A stretch of 64,000 nt of DNA from Epiperipatus broadwayi (GCA_028023455.1 JAQFVV010000002.1:32807725-32871724); one strand, 5' to 3'; shown: positions 23,690 to 35,317, numbered from the stretch's first letter. The notes: generated from the sequence alone by a model not told the origin. A program made the numbers and translations.

Positions 23690-24114
23690 AGCTGTGGAAT
23701 GACTAGGATACGTGGGCTGAGCTGTTTAATCAATCCAGAATCGGAATATATATAGTCAAGTTGCAAGTTCAGAGGCAGATTAGATTGGATTTTTAAAGTG
23801 TATGTTTAAAGATTTTTTTTTTTGAAAAAGATAGTAAGAAAAGTGAAGAATTAAAAATTTAAAATTCTTATTTAAGTGTTACTCAACTCTGACTTTTGTC
23901 ACCTTGGAATATAACCTTTACAACCACTGTTAATAATGGAAAAAGAAAACATTATTAACGAAAACATAGCGATGGAGGGCTAACGTAACAGCTTTTCCTC
24001 TTCATTCTAAGCCATTTTTCTAGATTTGCCTGGATAGACATCATAGAAAGGAGATAATGCCATTCAGCTGAAATGCGATGATCCCCTTTTTGAAGGGACA
24101 AACTGGATAAATGA
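23690..24114 (+). promoter_or_regulatory. Possible promoter and first exon
   Basis: A less AT-rich, non-repetitive patch. A TATA-like box, ATATATATAG, lies near 23745, and an initiator-like TTCAGAGG begins about 25-30 bp downstream near 23770. A splice-donor-like GAAG|GTAATG occurs at about 24113. The last 65 bp before the donor can be read in one frame as KGDNAIQLKCDDPLFEGTN followed by WINE, but a stop lies directly upstream and no good acceptor sits there. This is inference from composition and short signals only. Confidence 0.25.
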
Positions 24115-25730
24115 AGGTAATGATTTTATAAAATATTTGACATTATGTGCTTTCTTAAACTAAAATTATCTATGTTTTTTAAACGTCTTTATTATGAATA
24201 TATATATAAAAAATGAATTATTAATAAAAATAGCTGCGTAAAAATACGTTCTGTTGATAATAAATTGTGGTGATAAATATTAGAAATATCTATAATCAAA
24301 AGGCATTTTTAATAAGGATGGACTACTTATCTACAGATTACATTTGAATTAAAATAAAGTAAAAAACGAATACTTGTAATGATTTTATATTTTTTATTCA
24401 ATATTTATACGTGTTTTTAAAAATAAAATACAAAACAAACAGCTGTCTTGAAATAACTTATATGAAGAAATATACATCTGTGGCAGACCAATAATAATGG
24501 TTATGCTATATCACTAAATAAAAATTACAAATGCTTACCTATATTGATATAAAATTACAAATGCTTAATACTTATCTGAATATTGATTTTGTGGGAGTAA
24601 TTTAAACCACATTACTGGATTTGATAAAATACTATATGGACTCTAAATGCTTACTTGCATATTGATATAAAATTACAAATACTTAATACTTACATGAATC
24701 TCGATTGTATACAAAGAAAATAATGAAACTTATGAGCACCAATGTACATTGATATGTGACTGAAAATATAGAAACCTTACAGATCTGGAATAGCTCATCT
24801 TACCTATTTACCTACCTAAAAGAGATGTACAGATATGGAATACAGAGTGGCAAAATATTCATGCAGTATTGGTAGATGTCTACTAGATAAAAGACCCTTT
24901 GAATCCTTTACCTAAGATTCATCAAAATGAGCCTTCATTTGAAATGAAGGATGAACTATTGATCAACAAACTGCTTCTAACCTTTCCATAAAAGAAATGA
25001 AAATGAGTCATCACATGGAAAGGAATGAACTTTATTAGAACTTGCAAATTAATTGTTATTTAATAAAATTATTGCTACTAAAAATTAAATTTAGTTATCC
25101 AGTTGTCCAATTCTATTTTGTTTTTATTGCATCATTCATCAGTCATTGCACTTGTTCATGAGAATCTCATGCCTCCTGAGCTACATCTGGCATAACTAGA
25201 CCTAAGTAAGTCAGGTTGTAGTGAGATGGAACTCTAGTGGTGCCGTTTGGAAAACCAAACATATAAATGTCTAGATGCTTCCAGCCTCTATGGTGCTACA
25301 TCCTCTGATGAGCAGGAAATATTGTTGTGGGGGAGGGTTTAACATCTGCATTGGGGAATGCCAATCGATTGTTCCTTCCTGCAACATGCTCATCATGAAA
25401 TTGTTACAACTGAAGTAATAAAAGGGTTGTATGGTGGTCCGGTTACAATATATATATCAAAGCACAACGTACAATGAATTACCTGGATTAAAAAATCAAA
25501 AATAGAATAATTTTGTGTAAATAAATGTATTTGATGTTAGTGTAGCTTATGCTTTAACAAAGCATGGAACCATTATCCACATAGCAACAATTATGCAAAT
25601 TAAGCACATGAAAAAGTAATCGATATGTTTTACAAATTTCAGAAAATTTTTAAATAAGTAATATATTTAGCAATCCATCCAATATATAATGATTACAAAA
25701 CAAATACATTTATTATCACAAACATACTGT
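24115..25730. other. AT-rich stretch with dispersed short repeats
   Basis: At 24525-24700 the phrase ATTGATATAAAATTACAAAT with AATACTTA recurs several times irregularly. The part at 25130-25440 is GC-richer and non-repetitive but gives no convincing frame. Confidence 0.45.
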
Positions 25731-25744
25731 TAAAAATTAAATTG

Positions 25745-26084
25745 AACCACTAAACATCACATGACCACCATTTCTTATGCTTGCTCATAACTGTTACTAA
25801 AACAGGAAAAACTCTAGGTACTAGATAGGGATTTTAAGCACAAGCCTTCTTGCATCCATTGATTACTCTGGCTTGCACTGAGTGGCACTAGTCTGGGGAT
25901 ATTGGATGAGTAGGCACTAGATAGGAATTTTATGCACAAGCCTTCTGGCATGCGGCTAAAAACTAGTCTGGGGATATTGGATGAGTAGGCACTAGATAGG
26001 GATTTTAGGCACAGGCTTCTGGCATCCATTGATTACTCTGGCTCACACTGAGTGGCACTACTGTATGGAGAGTTTTACCTGTTT
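25745..26084. mobile_element. Repeat X, inverted and internally duplicated, 14-bp TSD
   Basis: It starts with an antisense end (AACCACTAAACATCACATGA) and switches near 25812 to sense X. The block ACTAGTCTGGGGATATTGG ... GCACTAGATAGG is then present twice in tandem, and it ends at GAGTTTTACCTGTTT. The whole is bordered by TAAAAATTAAATTG at 25731-25744 and 26085-26098. The 5' half of the ribozyme is absent. Confidence 0.8.
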
Positions 26085-26109
26085 TAAAAATTAAATTGGC
26101 AATGGAGTT

Positions 26110-26440
26110 GCATTTGCTTTCGTCACTAATTTATTTTTGGAGGGAATAATGCTTATGATGATCATACTGTTTGAATATATTAGTTTTGTAATCATTATGC
26201 ACTGATGTGATTGTTAAATATGTTATTTTTAGATTTATTTTCTTAAATATTGTATATTTCATATTTTTAAATACTATTTTATTGTTGTTTGCTGCAGTTT
26301 TTGATTTTTTATGAAATGTATGAAATGGCAATTCTTTCATTTGCTAGTGCTTTGTGGATGGTGAATCTACCATGCAATAGAGCATAAGCTGTAATAGCAC
26401 CAGTAACTTTTATTGCAGTAATGCTAGTATAGTATAAGTG
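26110..26440. repeat. Repeat family U, uninterrupted copy
   Basis: Empty-site relative of 4830-5700: shares TTTTTGATTTTTTATGAAAT, CTTTCATTTGCT, TTTGTGGATGGTG and AGAGCATAAGCTGTA without the inserted Y dimer. Its nature is unknown. Confidence 0.65.
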
Positions 26441-26530
26441 TGCTTGTCCCCTCTGTGTGGTCTGATACAGTATAATAGTTGAGTCCCAGATTCTCAGTGA
26501 AAAAATCTTGGATCAATTCTAGTTGTGACA

Positions 26531-26662
26531 TTCCACAACAGAGGCAAAACTCTTCATATAGTAGTGCCATTCAGTGTAAGCCGGAGTAATCAATGGATGC
26601 AAGAAGGTTTTAACAGCTTGTGTAAGCATAGGAAATGGTGATCTTATGATGTTTTGTGGCAT
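26531..26662. mobile_element. Repeat X, short inverted copy
   Basis: Antisense AGGCAAAACTCTTCATATAG ... AATCAATGGATGC is joined to sense TTTTAACAGCTTGTGTAAGC ... GGTGATC. This is the same inverted terminal arrangement as other X copies. Confidence 0.65.
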
Positions 26663-27984
26663 AAAGCCATCTCATTACTCATATTCACAGTACTGTTATA
26701 AAATGTTACGAGTTATTATTGTTGTTTTCTAAGTGTTTTCAAATATTACCAAAAATGAATTGCCTAAAGTAGATAGAGCATTTAGATAATAGGCTAAAAT
26801 GAGCAGTCGATCTTTGACTTTTAACATTTTATTGTGGTAGTTGATACAAATGGTGGTAAGCTTCTTACATCATTAAAATAAATGTTAATTAATAAATAAT
26901 TGTAATTTATGTATCTAACTTATCTCTTGATTGTTTTGGTTCTTTAATCATTTTTTTGTTTCAAGTATCTCTATACTTATATTTTACGATATCATATAAC
27001 ATGTTACTTTCTCTTTCAAATAAGAATTTCACTGCGTGTTTCATTTTGAAATGAATGTTTTTATCATTATCAGTTTTCTTTACATTTATTCCCATTGGGA
27101 AATAGATAGTAATAACAATTCCAATACATCAAATTTGCTTTTGTACGTACTCTAATGATTAAAATGAAAAATCTATTTGATTATTAGCGACATCTAGTAA
27201 ATAAATTTTGAAACTCACCTTTTAAATTAAAATTTAATCTTCATCTAAGTTTAATATTTTTTCCAAAAAATGTTTATTATTATTATTATTTTGCATTTCG
27301 CTACTTATAGTATAAACAATCTATGTTTGAAGAGGCATTACCGGATGCTTGTTTGATATAAGAATTTTATCTGAGGGGTGATTGATTTTTTGCATCCATA
27401 TTTCTTTTTTTTTTTTTTCACGAACTTGTATTTTGATTCTCTTTACCATTGCTTATATTTACATCTAATTGGTAATCTTAATTTGATTTTTTTTTTTATA
27501 TATAGTTGCTTTCTATTTAGGAATATCAATGGCTATTTTAGTAATAATTCACTTGCTATTGGTTGTCTTTAAAGATTCTATTCTATTTCTGCAATACAGT
27601 TAATATGGTACCCTTAGTTTCCCAGCTTTATTGCATTAGTCGTTTTGTCAGATTAAAAATAATCCAGTAATATGATTCTTATCACTATCCTAATCCACTT
27701 TAAACTTCCAGCATCTTAAAAAGCATCCATATGCTGCTGAATTTTTGATAGTACTATGAATCGTAGATGGATGTGTTATTTATAAATACATATATTATGC
27801 ATAATGTGTCCAAATGCAAAGATTATTGGTGACTAGTTTTTCCCCCAAGATGGCGGTAATACTATGTGAAAAACACAGATTTATAAGTAGTTTAATGGAA
27901 GTGTCAAATGATCTAACGTTTAAAACGTACATATTCTGAAAAGCTAAAGGTTTGCATGATGCAATAAAATGAAATGTTCTGGTT
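26663..27984. other. AT-rich stretch, nothing recognised
   Basis: No supported gene. Open frames at 27378-27572 (plus) and 27795-28034 (minus) lack recognisable domains and look accidental. Confidence 0.5.
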
Positions 27985-28318
27985 TTTGGCTTAATGCGGA
28001 ATGCAAGATTTACCTTAATCATGTGCCAGTGCACAAAGTCTTATGTGTGAAACAATTTTAAATTAAATTCTGCATGACCCACCTTTATCCATCAGCCATA
28101 TTTATTCAATCTTGCTCCATGTGACTTTTTATTTTCTGGAATGAAGAAAATACCTGTTTTGTGTGTGTGTGTGGATAAATTAGAAATGGTGAAGAAAAAA
28201 ATTATACAGGCATTAAAAAGACATCACTTTGCAAGATTTTAGACTTCTTTAAGTCAAAAACATGTTTAGACTGGAGCATTGCTTTAAATGGGCCAACTTT
28301 GAAAGAGATTCAATTTAT
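27985..28318 (+). pseudogene. Mariner-type transposase, C-terminal fragment
   Basis: In shifting frames this gives HVPVHKVLCVKQF, then QPYLFNLAPCDFLFSGMKK, then EMVKKKIIQALKRHHFARF and LEHCFKWANFER. It matches the end of the mariner DDE/D domain: the 'HPPYSPDLAPCDFFLF' block carrying the last catalytic D, then the C-terminal helices and the '..CI...G.YFE' end. Several stops; no terminal inverted repeat identified. Directly abuts an RTE fragment on its right. Confidence 0.65.
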
Positions 28319-28332
28319 CACAGCTAAAAATA

Positions 28333-28690
28333 AATCATCATCACCAACAACCATTATCAATTCACTGCAGGATGAAGGTCTCTCCAAGTTCAATCCATCT
28401 TCTATCTTTAGCTTCTCTTCTCCACATCATCCCTGCACACTTTCTTATTTCATCCATCCATCTCACATGTGGTCTCTTTTTGGGTCTTTTACAATCTCTT
28501 GGAATCCAGTTTAAGATTTCAATTGTCCATCTATTATCATCTCTTCTAGCAATATGTCTAGCCCAACTCCAGTCTTTTAATTTTTTCAATAAGGTCAGTA
28601 ACACCTGTTTGTTCTCTTACCCATACATTGACTTCTCGATCTCTTCTTGTTACTCCCAACATGCATCTCCATACTTTTTTGAGTGGACCT
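28333..28690 (-). pseudogene. RTE-like LINE, 3' end fragment
   Basis: The minus strand reads cleanly through LKKLKDWSWARHIARRDDNRW, TIEILNWIPRDCKRPKKRPH, VRWMDEIRK and WRREAKDRRWIELGETFILQ. This is the best-preserved C-terminus of the family in the window. A short ATGATG-like tail lies at 28333-28345. Upstream the frame breaks near 28605. The polymerase core is missing. Confidence 0.8.
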
Positions 28691-30071
28691 CTGAGTTTAA
28701 GAAAAATAAATACAATTTTTCATTACAAAATTCTGATTATCTTTGGGCGCCTCATGTTAAAATGTTGAATGCATGGAACAGATAGTCTCAATTGGGTCAC
28801 TGCAAGTGCAGTGCAGTGCCACTTCCTTAGGACCCACAGTCAAAAGATTATAATTTAAGGCTGTTTTATCTATGTGATAGTTTAGATGTGAACAAAAACA
28901 GTTTTATTAAATATTTAGAGAAAAATTGGAATATTTCATCTATTAACTTTTCAATAGTAATTATTATCGGCAATGTGCTTGATCTTAATATCTTTGAAAA
29001 ACAAAAAAATCATTGGCCTGTGTATTCAGTTTTCAGCAGTTTCAATTACCACATCATTGTTTAAGAATTTTTTGATTCCATAAACCTTCTTCATTATTAT
29101 AAGCAAATGATAATCAAATGTAAGCGAAATCATAGTGAGTGAGTTCTTAGAAAATGTTTTAGCATTAGTAAAGTTTCTACTATAAGCTACAGGAACAATC
29201 ATTGTTAAGGAGAAAGCAAATTGATTTTTTTTTTTGCTTTAAAGTGGTTGATAACTTCATTGTTTCAATTAAGGAAATGTAAATAATGTTTCACTCATGA
29301 TGGTATTTTGACCGGTATTTGTATTTATGAAATATTTAATCATTATATATTGTGCATTATTCCTATGTACATTTATTTGATTTAATATAACTAATTAAAT
29401 TATAGATAAATTTGTCCCTCGGGTGATTATATGATATCTAACATTATGATAGAGCTAAGTTTCTATTTATTCCCTTTAGCTCACTACTTTGACCATGCAG
29501 GACCTTTAAACTAATAACGCAAAAAAAGAAACTATCTAATTTAGGTATCAATTCTTAGCATAATTTAAGAATAAATAAACGCACATTCATTTTTTGAGTA
29601 TATGTATGAAAACAGCCAATTTTTTTTAAATATATATTTGAATATTTCTCTTACTGGAAAATAATATATATATATATATTAACTATGGACCCCTGTGCAG
29701 TTCTTTCAATTACTATAGACTTACAAATAACTATGTTTCTTTACTCAGCTTCATTTAGTATGAGAAGAAAAAATGCTTTACATTCAATTCAAAATTATAC
29801 AAATTTAATCATCTGGAATTGCTAAAAACATATTTTTGATAAATAATGTTAACATCAAACTGCCGATCGGTAAAGAAATTTTTTCTGTATTCCTGTTCTC
29901 TAGGAAGCTCTATATTTTTTATTGTTGTAAACTTACGAATAAGTAAGTTTAATTTAAAATTATAGTAAGAATTTTTATGAACTTAAATTGAGTATTCATC
30001 TAAAATAAGTAAATAGCATTTAGGATTTTTCATTAGCAGACTATCTTACAGGTTTTTTGTTAATTAAATAA
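28691..30071. other. AT-rich stretch, nothing recognised
   Basis: No gene, RNA gene or shared repeat recognised apart from simple runs such as the TA run near 29665. Confidence 0.5.
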
Positions 30072-30084
30072 AGTTTTGAATTAA

Positions 30085-30293
30085 ACAGGTAAAACTTTCC
30101 ATACAGTAGTGCCACCCTGTGCCAACCAGAGTAATCAATGGATTCCAGAAGGCTTGTGCACAAAATCCCCATCTAGTGCCTACTCATCCAATATCCCCAG
30201 ACTAGTTTCTGGCTTGTGGCCTTCGTCAATGAGGAGTCTTGGATCTGAGAGCATTGCACCTAGATCTTAGGAGATGGTGATCATGTGATGTTT
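30085..30293. mobile_element. Repeat X with terminal inversion, 13-bp TSD
   Basis: Antisense X from AAACAGGTAAAAC to GATCTTAGG, then a switch to a short sense end GAGATGGTGATCATGTGATG. It is bordered by AGTTTTGAATTAA at 30072-30084 and 30294-30306. The host repeat (S) has an uninterrupted relative near 61225 (AGTTTTGATTTAATATGTG). The ribozyme on the minus strand has TTGACGA in place of CTGACGA. Confidence 0.8.
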
Positions 30294-30295
30294 AG

Positions 30296-30518
30296 TTTTG
30301 AATTAACATGTGATACAATCCTTTTTGAATTGTCTTTATAGTCTATATTTTTCTCAATCCATTACTACGTCTTGCAAATTGGGAAATACAGTAGTTATAA
30401 CTCTTAAAGGTCAAAGCATGCTACTTTCTTGAATTTTTAAGGTTTAAATATCTTCATATTTACTTCCAAGAACATATCGGGAGTTGAAATATTTCAATAC
30501 ACATGTTTAGAGATTGAG
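30296..30518. repeat. Repeat family S
   Basis: Co-linear with 61225-61400: AACATGTGATA, then TTGCAAATT, TATAACTCTTAAAGGTCAAAG, CTTGAATTT and TTGAAATATTTC-like words. Two X elements have landed in it (30085 and 30519). Unknown nature. Confidence 0.6.
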
Positions 30519-30784
30519 CAGGCAAAATTCTCCATACAGTAGTGCCACCCTGTGCCAACCAGAGTAATCAATGGATGCCAGAAGGCTTGTGCATAAAATC
30601 CCCATCTAGTGCCTACTCATCCAATATCCCCAGATGAGTAGGCACTAGATGAGGATTTTATGCACAGGCCTTGTGGCATCCATTGATTACTCTGTTTGGC
30701 ACAGGGTGGCATTACTATATGGAGAGTTTTGCCTGTTTAATAACAGTTATGTGCTAGCATAAGAGATGGTGATCATGTGATGTC
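30519..30784. mobile_element. Repeat X inverted dimer, 11-bp TSD
   Basis: Two arms of about 105 bp meet near 30633: CAGGCAAAATTCTCCATACA ... CCAATATCCCCAGA, then its reverse complement out to GAGAGTTTTGCCTG. On the right there is an extra sense end, AATAACAGTTATGTGCTAGC ... GTGATCATGTGATG. It is bordered by TAGAGATTGAG at 30508-30518 and 30785-30795. The ribozyme core is missing because both arms begin 3' of it. Confidence 0.85.
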
Positions 30785-30834
30785 TAGAGATTGAGGTTGA
30801 AAAAAAATTACAAAATAGAATATAATCATATATA

Positions 30835-30960
30835 TTACTTATAATACTTCATTCATATACACTTTAATGCAAGTAATTTTCTTAAACTTCTTTATTTTCT
30901 TACAGTTTCGACTGTCCAGCAGTCTTCGTCAGAGCTCTTTCTTCATTACAGTTTTAACTT
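30835..30960 (-). mobile_element. Repeat Q, single copy with hammerhead-like motif
   Basis: The minus strand reads GAGCT | CTGACGA | A | GACTG CTGGA CAGTC | GAAACTGTAAG, then a tail whose sense reads TTGCATTAAAGTGTATATG. Stem II is a perfect 5 bp and the core boxes are intact. Stem I is only 2 bp, so activity is uncertain. Related copies lie at 56.7 and 63.2 kb. Confidence 0.6.
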
Positions 30961-31499
30961 TAATTCTATAAAACAGAATATAGATAGTGTATGTATATAT
31001 ACATAGTAAATCAAGACATTTTATACTTTTACTAATAGAAATCAAACTATCTTAATTTTCAAATAGCTCCAAAATGACATTTAAATTAATAATAAAATAT
31101 ATGATATACTTTTTGTTTAATTTTGTGAACAAGAAATACATTTAAATTATATTCAAAAAATTTTTTATGATTTCAAAAGCAGATTTTTCTAATTCATTTT
31201 TGTATTATTTTGATGTTTATTTAATGTTTATTGGTTATTATTGTGTAAATAAGGCACCATTGATTGGTTTGCAAATAATCTTTGGGCGTATGTGTTTCTC
31301 AAATAAAAATCCAAATTTTTTAACTTAGAAAATGAAAGGAAATTTATATAACTGAATGATTTGTTGCTTGGGAGTTCAAATTAAATTTGAGCGACAGAAG
31401 TGGCAGAGAATGGCTTGAGCATGGATATTGAGATCTATGGTTTGTATCATTCTATCATTGCACTCAATCATGCAGGGCTAAATCAAATGACTTATTACT

Positions 31500-31745
31500 C
31501 ATAAGAAGTTCAACCAATGGAAATGAAGGGGTTGGGTTAGGGTTCATGGACTTTGAGCTCCAGAATCTAACATTCTAATGCTGTACTAAACCAAACATGT
31601 TTTTCTAATTTACTTTTAATGCCTTTCATGGTTTAGTGTTGCAGTAGAGGGTCATACTCTGGAATCATGGTCATGAGATCAATCTCAATTCTGGCATTTT
31701 TGATGTTCAAACTTGTTACGAACTCCTGAAGAATAAAGCCGTTCA
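31500..31745. mobile_element. Probable tRNA-like SINE, head-to-head pair
   Basis: Two heads face each other across about 27 bp. The minus one is CATGTTTGGTTTAGTACAGC ... TCTGGAGC, and the plus one, starting near 31628, is CATGGTTTAGTGTTGCAGTA ... CTCTGGAATC ... GAGATCAATCTC. The plus arm ends in GAACTCCTGAAGAATAAAGC. A related minus copy lies at 55617-55690. The family is tentative. Confidence 0.4.
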
Positions 31746-31757
31746 TTTATATATATA

Positions 31758-31933
31758 TTCAATTCACCATCCCAAATGTTACGATATTTCAGCAATGCCC
31801 TCTGTTAGTAAATATAACATCTAAACTTTAAACAGGCAATTCAAAAGGATGTCCTATTTGAAATTTAGACTTCATGTTTATTCACAGAGGGCGCTGTTGA
31901 AATATAATGTTTGGGAGAGTGATTTGAATATTG
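31758..31933. repeat. Fold-back repeat, about 75-bp arms
   Basis: ATTCACCATCCCAAATGTTA ... CAATGCCCTCTGTTAG pairs with CACAGAGGGCGCTGTTGAAA ... TTTGGGAGAGTGATTTG. It resembles a MITE. GAAATATCG and flanking 4-bp complementarity vaguely recall the ribozyme 3' half, but no CTGANGA box is present. Confidence 0.7.
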
Positions 31934-32110
31934 TCTATTTCATTTTCAGCTAGCGATATTCACTGGAATATTTTCTTATTTTTAAAAAATTGGAAAAAAA
32001 TAAAAATCATTATGCTGTTTTTTCATAAAATAATAAAATAAATTCTTTATAACTGCTGTATAAATATAGCTAAATCTAATTTTTATCATAGAAAAATATA
32101 TATATATATT

Positions 32111-32512
32111 ATTCTTTAAAATGAAATATATTCAATTTATAAGATAACTATATACTTAAAATATATAAATAATAAATTTATTAACATCTAATCGATTTTC
32201 GTTCAAAAATGAACCTTATCAAGATATTATAACAATTGAAAAAATTCACGTGATTTACATATCATCTTAACACACCATCTACTGGTAAAACTTAACAATA
32301 AAGATGTTTTTATATTTTCCAATTTTTATTTAATGATCATTTTCCTCCTAACTTTACATGATATGTAAATCACGTGAATTTTTTCAATTGCTATAATATC
32401 TTGATAAGGTTCATTTTTGAACAAAAATCGATTAGATGTTAATAAATTTATTATTTATATATTTTAAGTATATAGTTGTCTTATAAATTGAATATATTTT
32501 ATTTTAAAGAAT
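32111..32512. mobile_element. Fold-back W with hammerhead-like motif in each arm
   Basis: Arms 32111-32265 and 32358-32512 are near-perfect inverted copies with a 92-bp spacer. Each arm encodes TAATATC | TTGATAA | G | GTTCA TTTT TGAAC | GAAA | ATCGATT | A | GATGTTA. Stem I is 7 bp (TAATATC/GATGTTA), stem II is 5 bp, and AATCGATT is a palindromic stem III. The core box is TTGATAA rather than CTGATGA: C3 is U and G8 is A, which keeps a 3-8 base pair. The right arm has CAAAA in place of CGAAA. No coding seen. Confidence 0.6.
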
Positions 32513-32559
32513 AGTATATTAGAAAGACAACATAATGGTTTTGTAATGCCATCATTGTG

Positions 32560-34320
32560 AAATATATATATAATTTGGCACTAAAAACATCTGTTTTTCC
32601 TGATAGTTGGAAAATTGCAAAAATAAGTCCAATTTATAAATCTAGGGGAAAATCAGACTTATTTAATTTTAGGCTTATTTCTTTGTTGCCAGTTTGTGGT
32701 TAAAGTATTGGAAAAATCAATTTATAATAGGATTATACATCACTTAAAAAATATTATTCCTTCATTTGTACATGGTTTTTTACTAGGAAGATTTATAGAA
32801 ACAAATTTGTTGCACATATCAGATGTTATAACATAAGTTATTGATTCTCAAAGTCAACTTGATGTTATTTACTTTGATTTATCTAAAGCTTTTGATACGG
32901 TAGATCATAATATTTTGCTAATGAAAGCAGATAAAATTGGATTATCAATTAATCTTTAAAAATTTTTAAAGTCTTTTCTTATTAATAGAAAGAATTATGT
33001 GTATATTAATGGTGAATCTTTTTTTATGGTTACTTATGGGTGCGGAATACCCCAAGGTAGTATTTTAAGTCCCATTCTTTTTGCCATTTGTATTTCTGAT
33101 TTGGCTTTCGTCATAGCTGGGAAAAATATATTGTGTTATGCAGACGATATTAAGATCTTTTTAGAAATCCAAGATATGAATGATCATAAAGTATTGCAAA
33201 ATTATATTAATGCTTTTTGTAATTGGTGTCATGTGATTAATATGCAAATAAACATTTAAAAATACAATTTGGTGTCTTATGCAATGAAAACAACAGTTAA
33301 TAATGGTCAATATTGTGTTAGTGGAAACAGAATCCCCATAACTTTTAAGCAGAAAGATCTGGGTATTATTTTCACAAGTGGTTATACATTTAATGATCAT
33401 ATTCAAACAGTGATTAATAAATCTCTTAAAATTATGGGCATGATTTTGAGATCAAATATTCAATTGAAATTAGAAGTATATAGATTACTATTTGATACAT
33501 TAATTGCGTCTATTCTGCATTATGGCTCTATTGTTTGGAATCCATACAATCAAACAAATATAAGTAAATTACGAAAAATACAAGACAAGTATTTTAAATA
33601 TATTTATAAAAATAAAATATATACTAAGAAGATAAACAGTATAAGATGTCATTTTTATTTAAATTAGTGCATGGAACTGCATCTTTAGAATATGCAATAA
33701 CAAGAATTTCGATTAGGATTCAACTTAATTCTAGATGTCATGATTTGTTTTATTTACCTATGTTGAAACATTCCATTAATTCACCATTGCATAGACTGCA
33801 ACTGGAATATAATAAAAAGTTTTCAGATATTGATATTTTATCTTTAAACTACATATAATTCAAGGACAAAATAAAATCAATCTTACATTGACATTATTAA
33901 TGTAAATAGTATTTCAAACATGTCTGTATGTACTACTTTGTAATTTTATAATATAGACATGTCATCATCATCATCAACCATTATCAATCCACTGCAGGAT
34001 GAAGGTCTCTCCAAGTTTAATCCATCTTCTCCGATCTTTAGCTTCTCTTCTCCACATCACCCCCGCACACTTTCTTATTTCATCCATCACACATGTGGTC
34101 TCTTTCTGGGTCTTTTACAATCTCTTGGAATCCAGTTTAAGATTGCAACTGTCCATCTATTATCATCTCTTCTAGCAATATGTCCAGCCCAACTCCACGT
34201 CAATCTTTTAATTTTTTCAATGAGGTCAGTAACATCTGTTTGTTCTCTTACCCATACTTTGTAAATGCTTATGGCCTTGTTTGAGCTGTTTGTTTATGAA
34301 TAAATTGAATTGAATAATAT
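32560..34320 (+). pseudogene. CR1/Jockey-like LINE reverse transcriptase
   Basis: Interrupted frames encode most of a reverse transcriptase. Finger motifs are FPDSWKIAKISPIYKS and NFRLISLLPVCG. Palm motif A is YFDLSKAFDTVDH; a further block is SFLINRKNYVYING. Motif B is GCGIPQGSILSPILFAI and motif C is CYADDIKIF, with both catalytic aspartates. Then come the thumb blocks KDLGIIFTSGYTFNDHIQ and LIASILHYGSIVWNPY. The endonuclease is absent. An RTE fragment (33959-34262) has inserted in the 3' part; the LINE resumes with ATGCTTATGGCCTTGTTTGA and ends near AATAAATTGAATTGAATAAT. At least four frame breaks. Confidence 0.8.
33959..34262 (-). pseudogene. RTE-like LINE 3' end nested in a LINE
   Basis: The left edge is a (ATC)n tail (TCATCATCATCATCAACC), the right edge the truncated 5' side at CTTACCCATAC. 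Minus-strand blocks match the 28333-28690 copy (HIARRDDN, ILNWIPRDCKRP). It splits the 3' region of the LINE at 32560-34320, so it is the younger insertion. Confidence 0.75.
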
Positions 34321-34490
34321 TTTTTTTATTTTTATATATATTTCTTTTACTACAAAATCTATTTCACATTATATGCATTTTAATATTACTTTAAGTTTAT
34401 GGTTCAGAAGAAAAAAGATTGTATGTATATACTCTTTTAAAATATAAAAAATGATCTAAAATGCTTTGCTTTACTTAAAAAAATAAAGCA

Positions 34491-34591
34491 ATTTGTCAAG
34501 CGTTGGTGGTCGAGAGGTCAGCACAGTTGCCTTACAAGCAGTTGTCCCGGGTTAGCGGATTCGCTTCCCGGCCGATGCTATGACACATGAG
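34491..34591 (+). mobile_element. tRNA-Gly-derived SINE family V, with TSD
   Basis: Starts ATTTGTCAAGCGTTGG. The tRNA-like body has the A-box region TGGTCGAGAGGTCAGCAC, an anticodon-like loop CTTACAA flanked by GTTGC/GCAGT, then TTGTCCCGGGTTAGC, a B-box remnant (GGATTCGCTTCCC) and the closing CGATGCT. It then ends TATGACACATGAG. Bordered by AAAAAATAAAGCA at 34478-34490 and 34592-34604. A 5-base insertion in the T arm (compare 47.1 kb) rules out a normal tRNA. Confidence 0.85.
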
Positions 34592-34604
34592 AAAAAATAA
34601 AGCA

Positions 34605-35317
34605 TTTTTTTTTTTTTTTTTAAAAAAAGATTTATTGAAATGGATTTTACTGTCATATTTTACATTAATATCTTTTTATTTAGATTCATTTTACTTATTA
34701 CTTTTTTGATCTCTGAAGTTTTTGAGATTTAGCGAAATCAATTGAATAAGTTAATTTGCATTTTTTTTTCTTTTAACAACAAAAATAAAAATGATTGAAA
34801 AATAGTACACATGGAAAAAGACAGATGAAGATGAATTACTCAATCTGTTTATATATAATTAAAAAGCATATATACTAATTTTAAACTGAGGATTAAAATT
34901 TATTTTTGGACTAGAGATAATCTCTAGTTTAATAAATGATTAATAATAATCTTTAATGTATATGTTTGGAATGATTGGTGTCAAAGTTGTGGATACAGAC
35001 AATTTGACACTATAAATTAAAGTATAATAAAAGAAATATATATGTCAAAGATTACGTTCATTAATGAAAAAATATATAAAGTATGAATTGTTTTTCTTTG
35101 AAAAATCTTCATATTGTTTGAAAATTTATCATAATAATAGGCAATATATTCGTATATATAGGAGCATATTCCAAGTGCTAGAAACACTAAATAAGAAGAG
35201 CTTTAGTGTAGGCATTTTAAAACTTGAGTTAAGCGTTTTTGATATCTTGGTTACGATATTATATTCATAGCAATAAATGGTGGACTGGAAGGTGGTCGAT
35301 ATAAATAGGATTTAAAT
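34605..35317. other. AT-rich stretch, repeat T fragment
   Basis: At 34915-34990 the words TAATCTCTAGTTTAATAAATG and GGTGTCAAAGTTGTGGA match repeat T pieces near 61040, 61560 and 61900. Otherwise nothing recognised. Confidence 0.45.

Noticed and set aside
25300-25330. CTCTGATGAGCAGGAAATAT as a hammerhead
   Set aside because: The two boxes are only four bases apart, leaving no stem II, and the repeat is single-copy.
31758-31933. A further hammerhead in the 31.8-kb fold-back
   Set aside because: GAAATATC and a 4-bp stem I can be drawn, but the CTGANGA box is absent.
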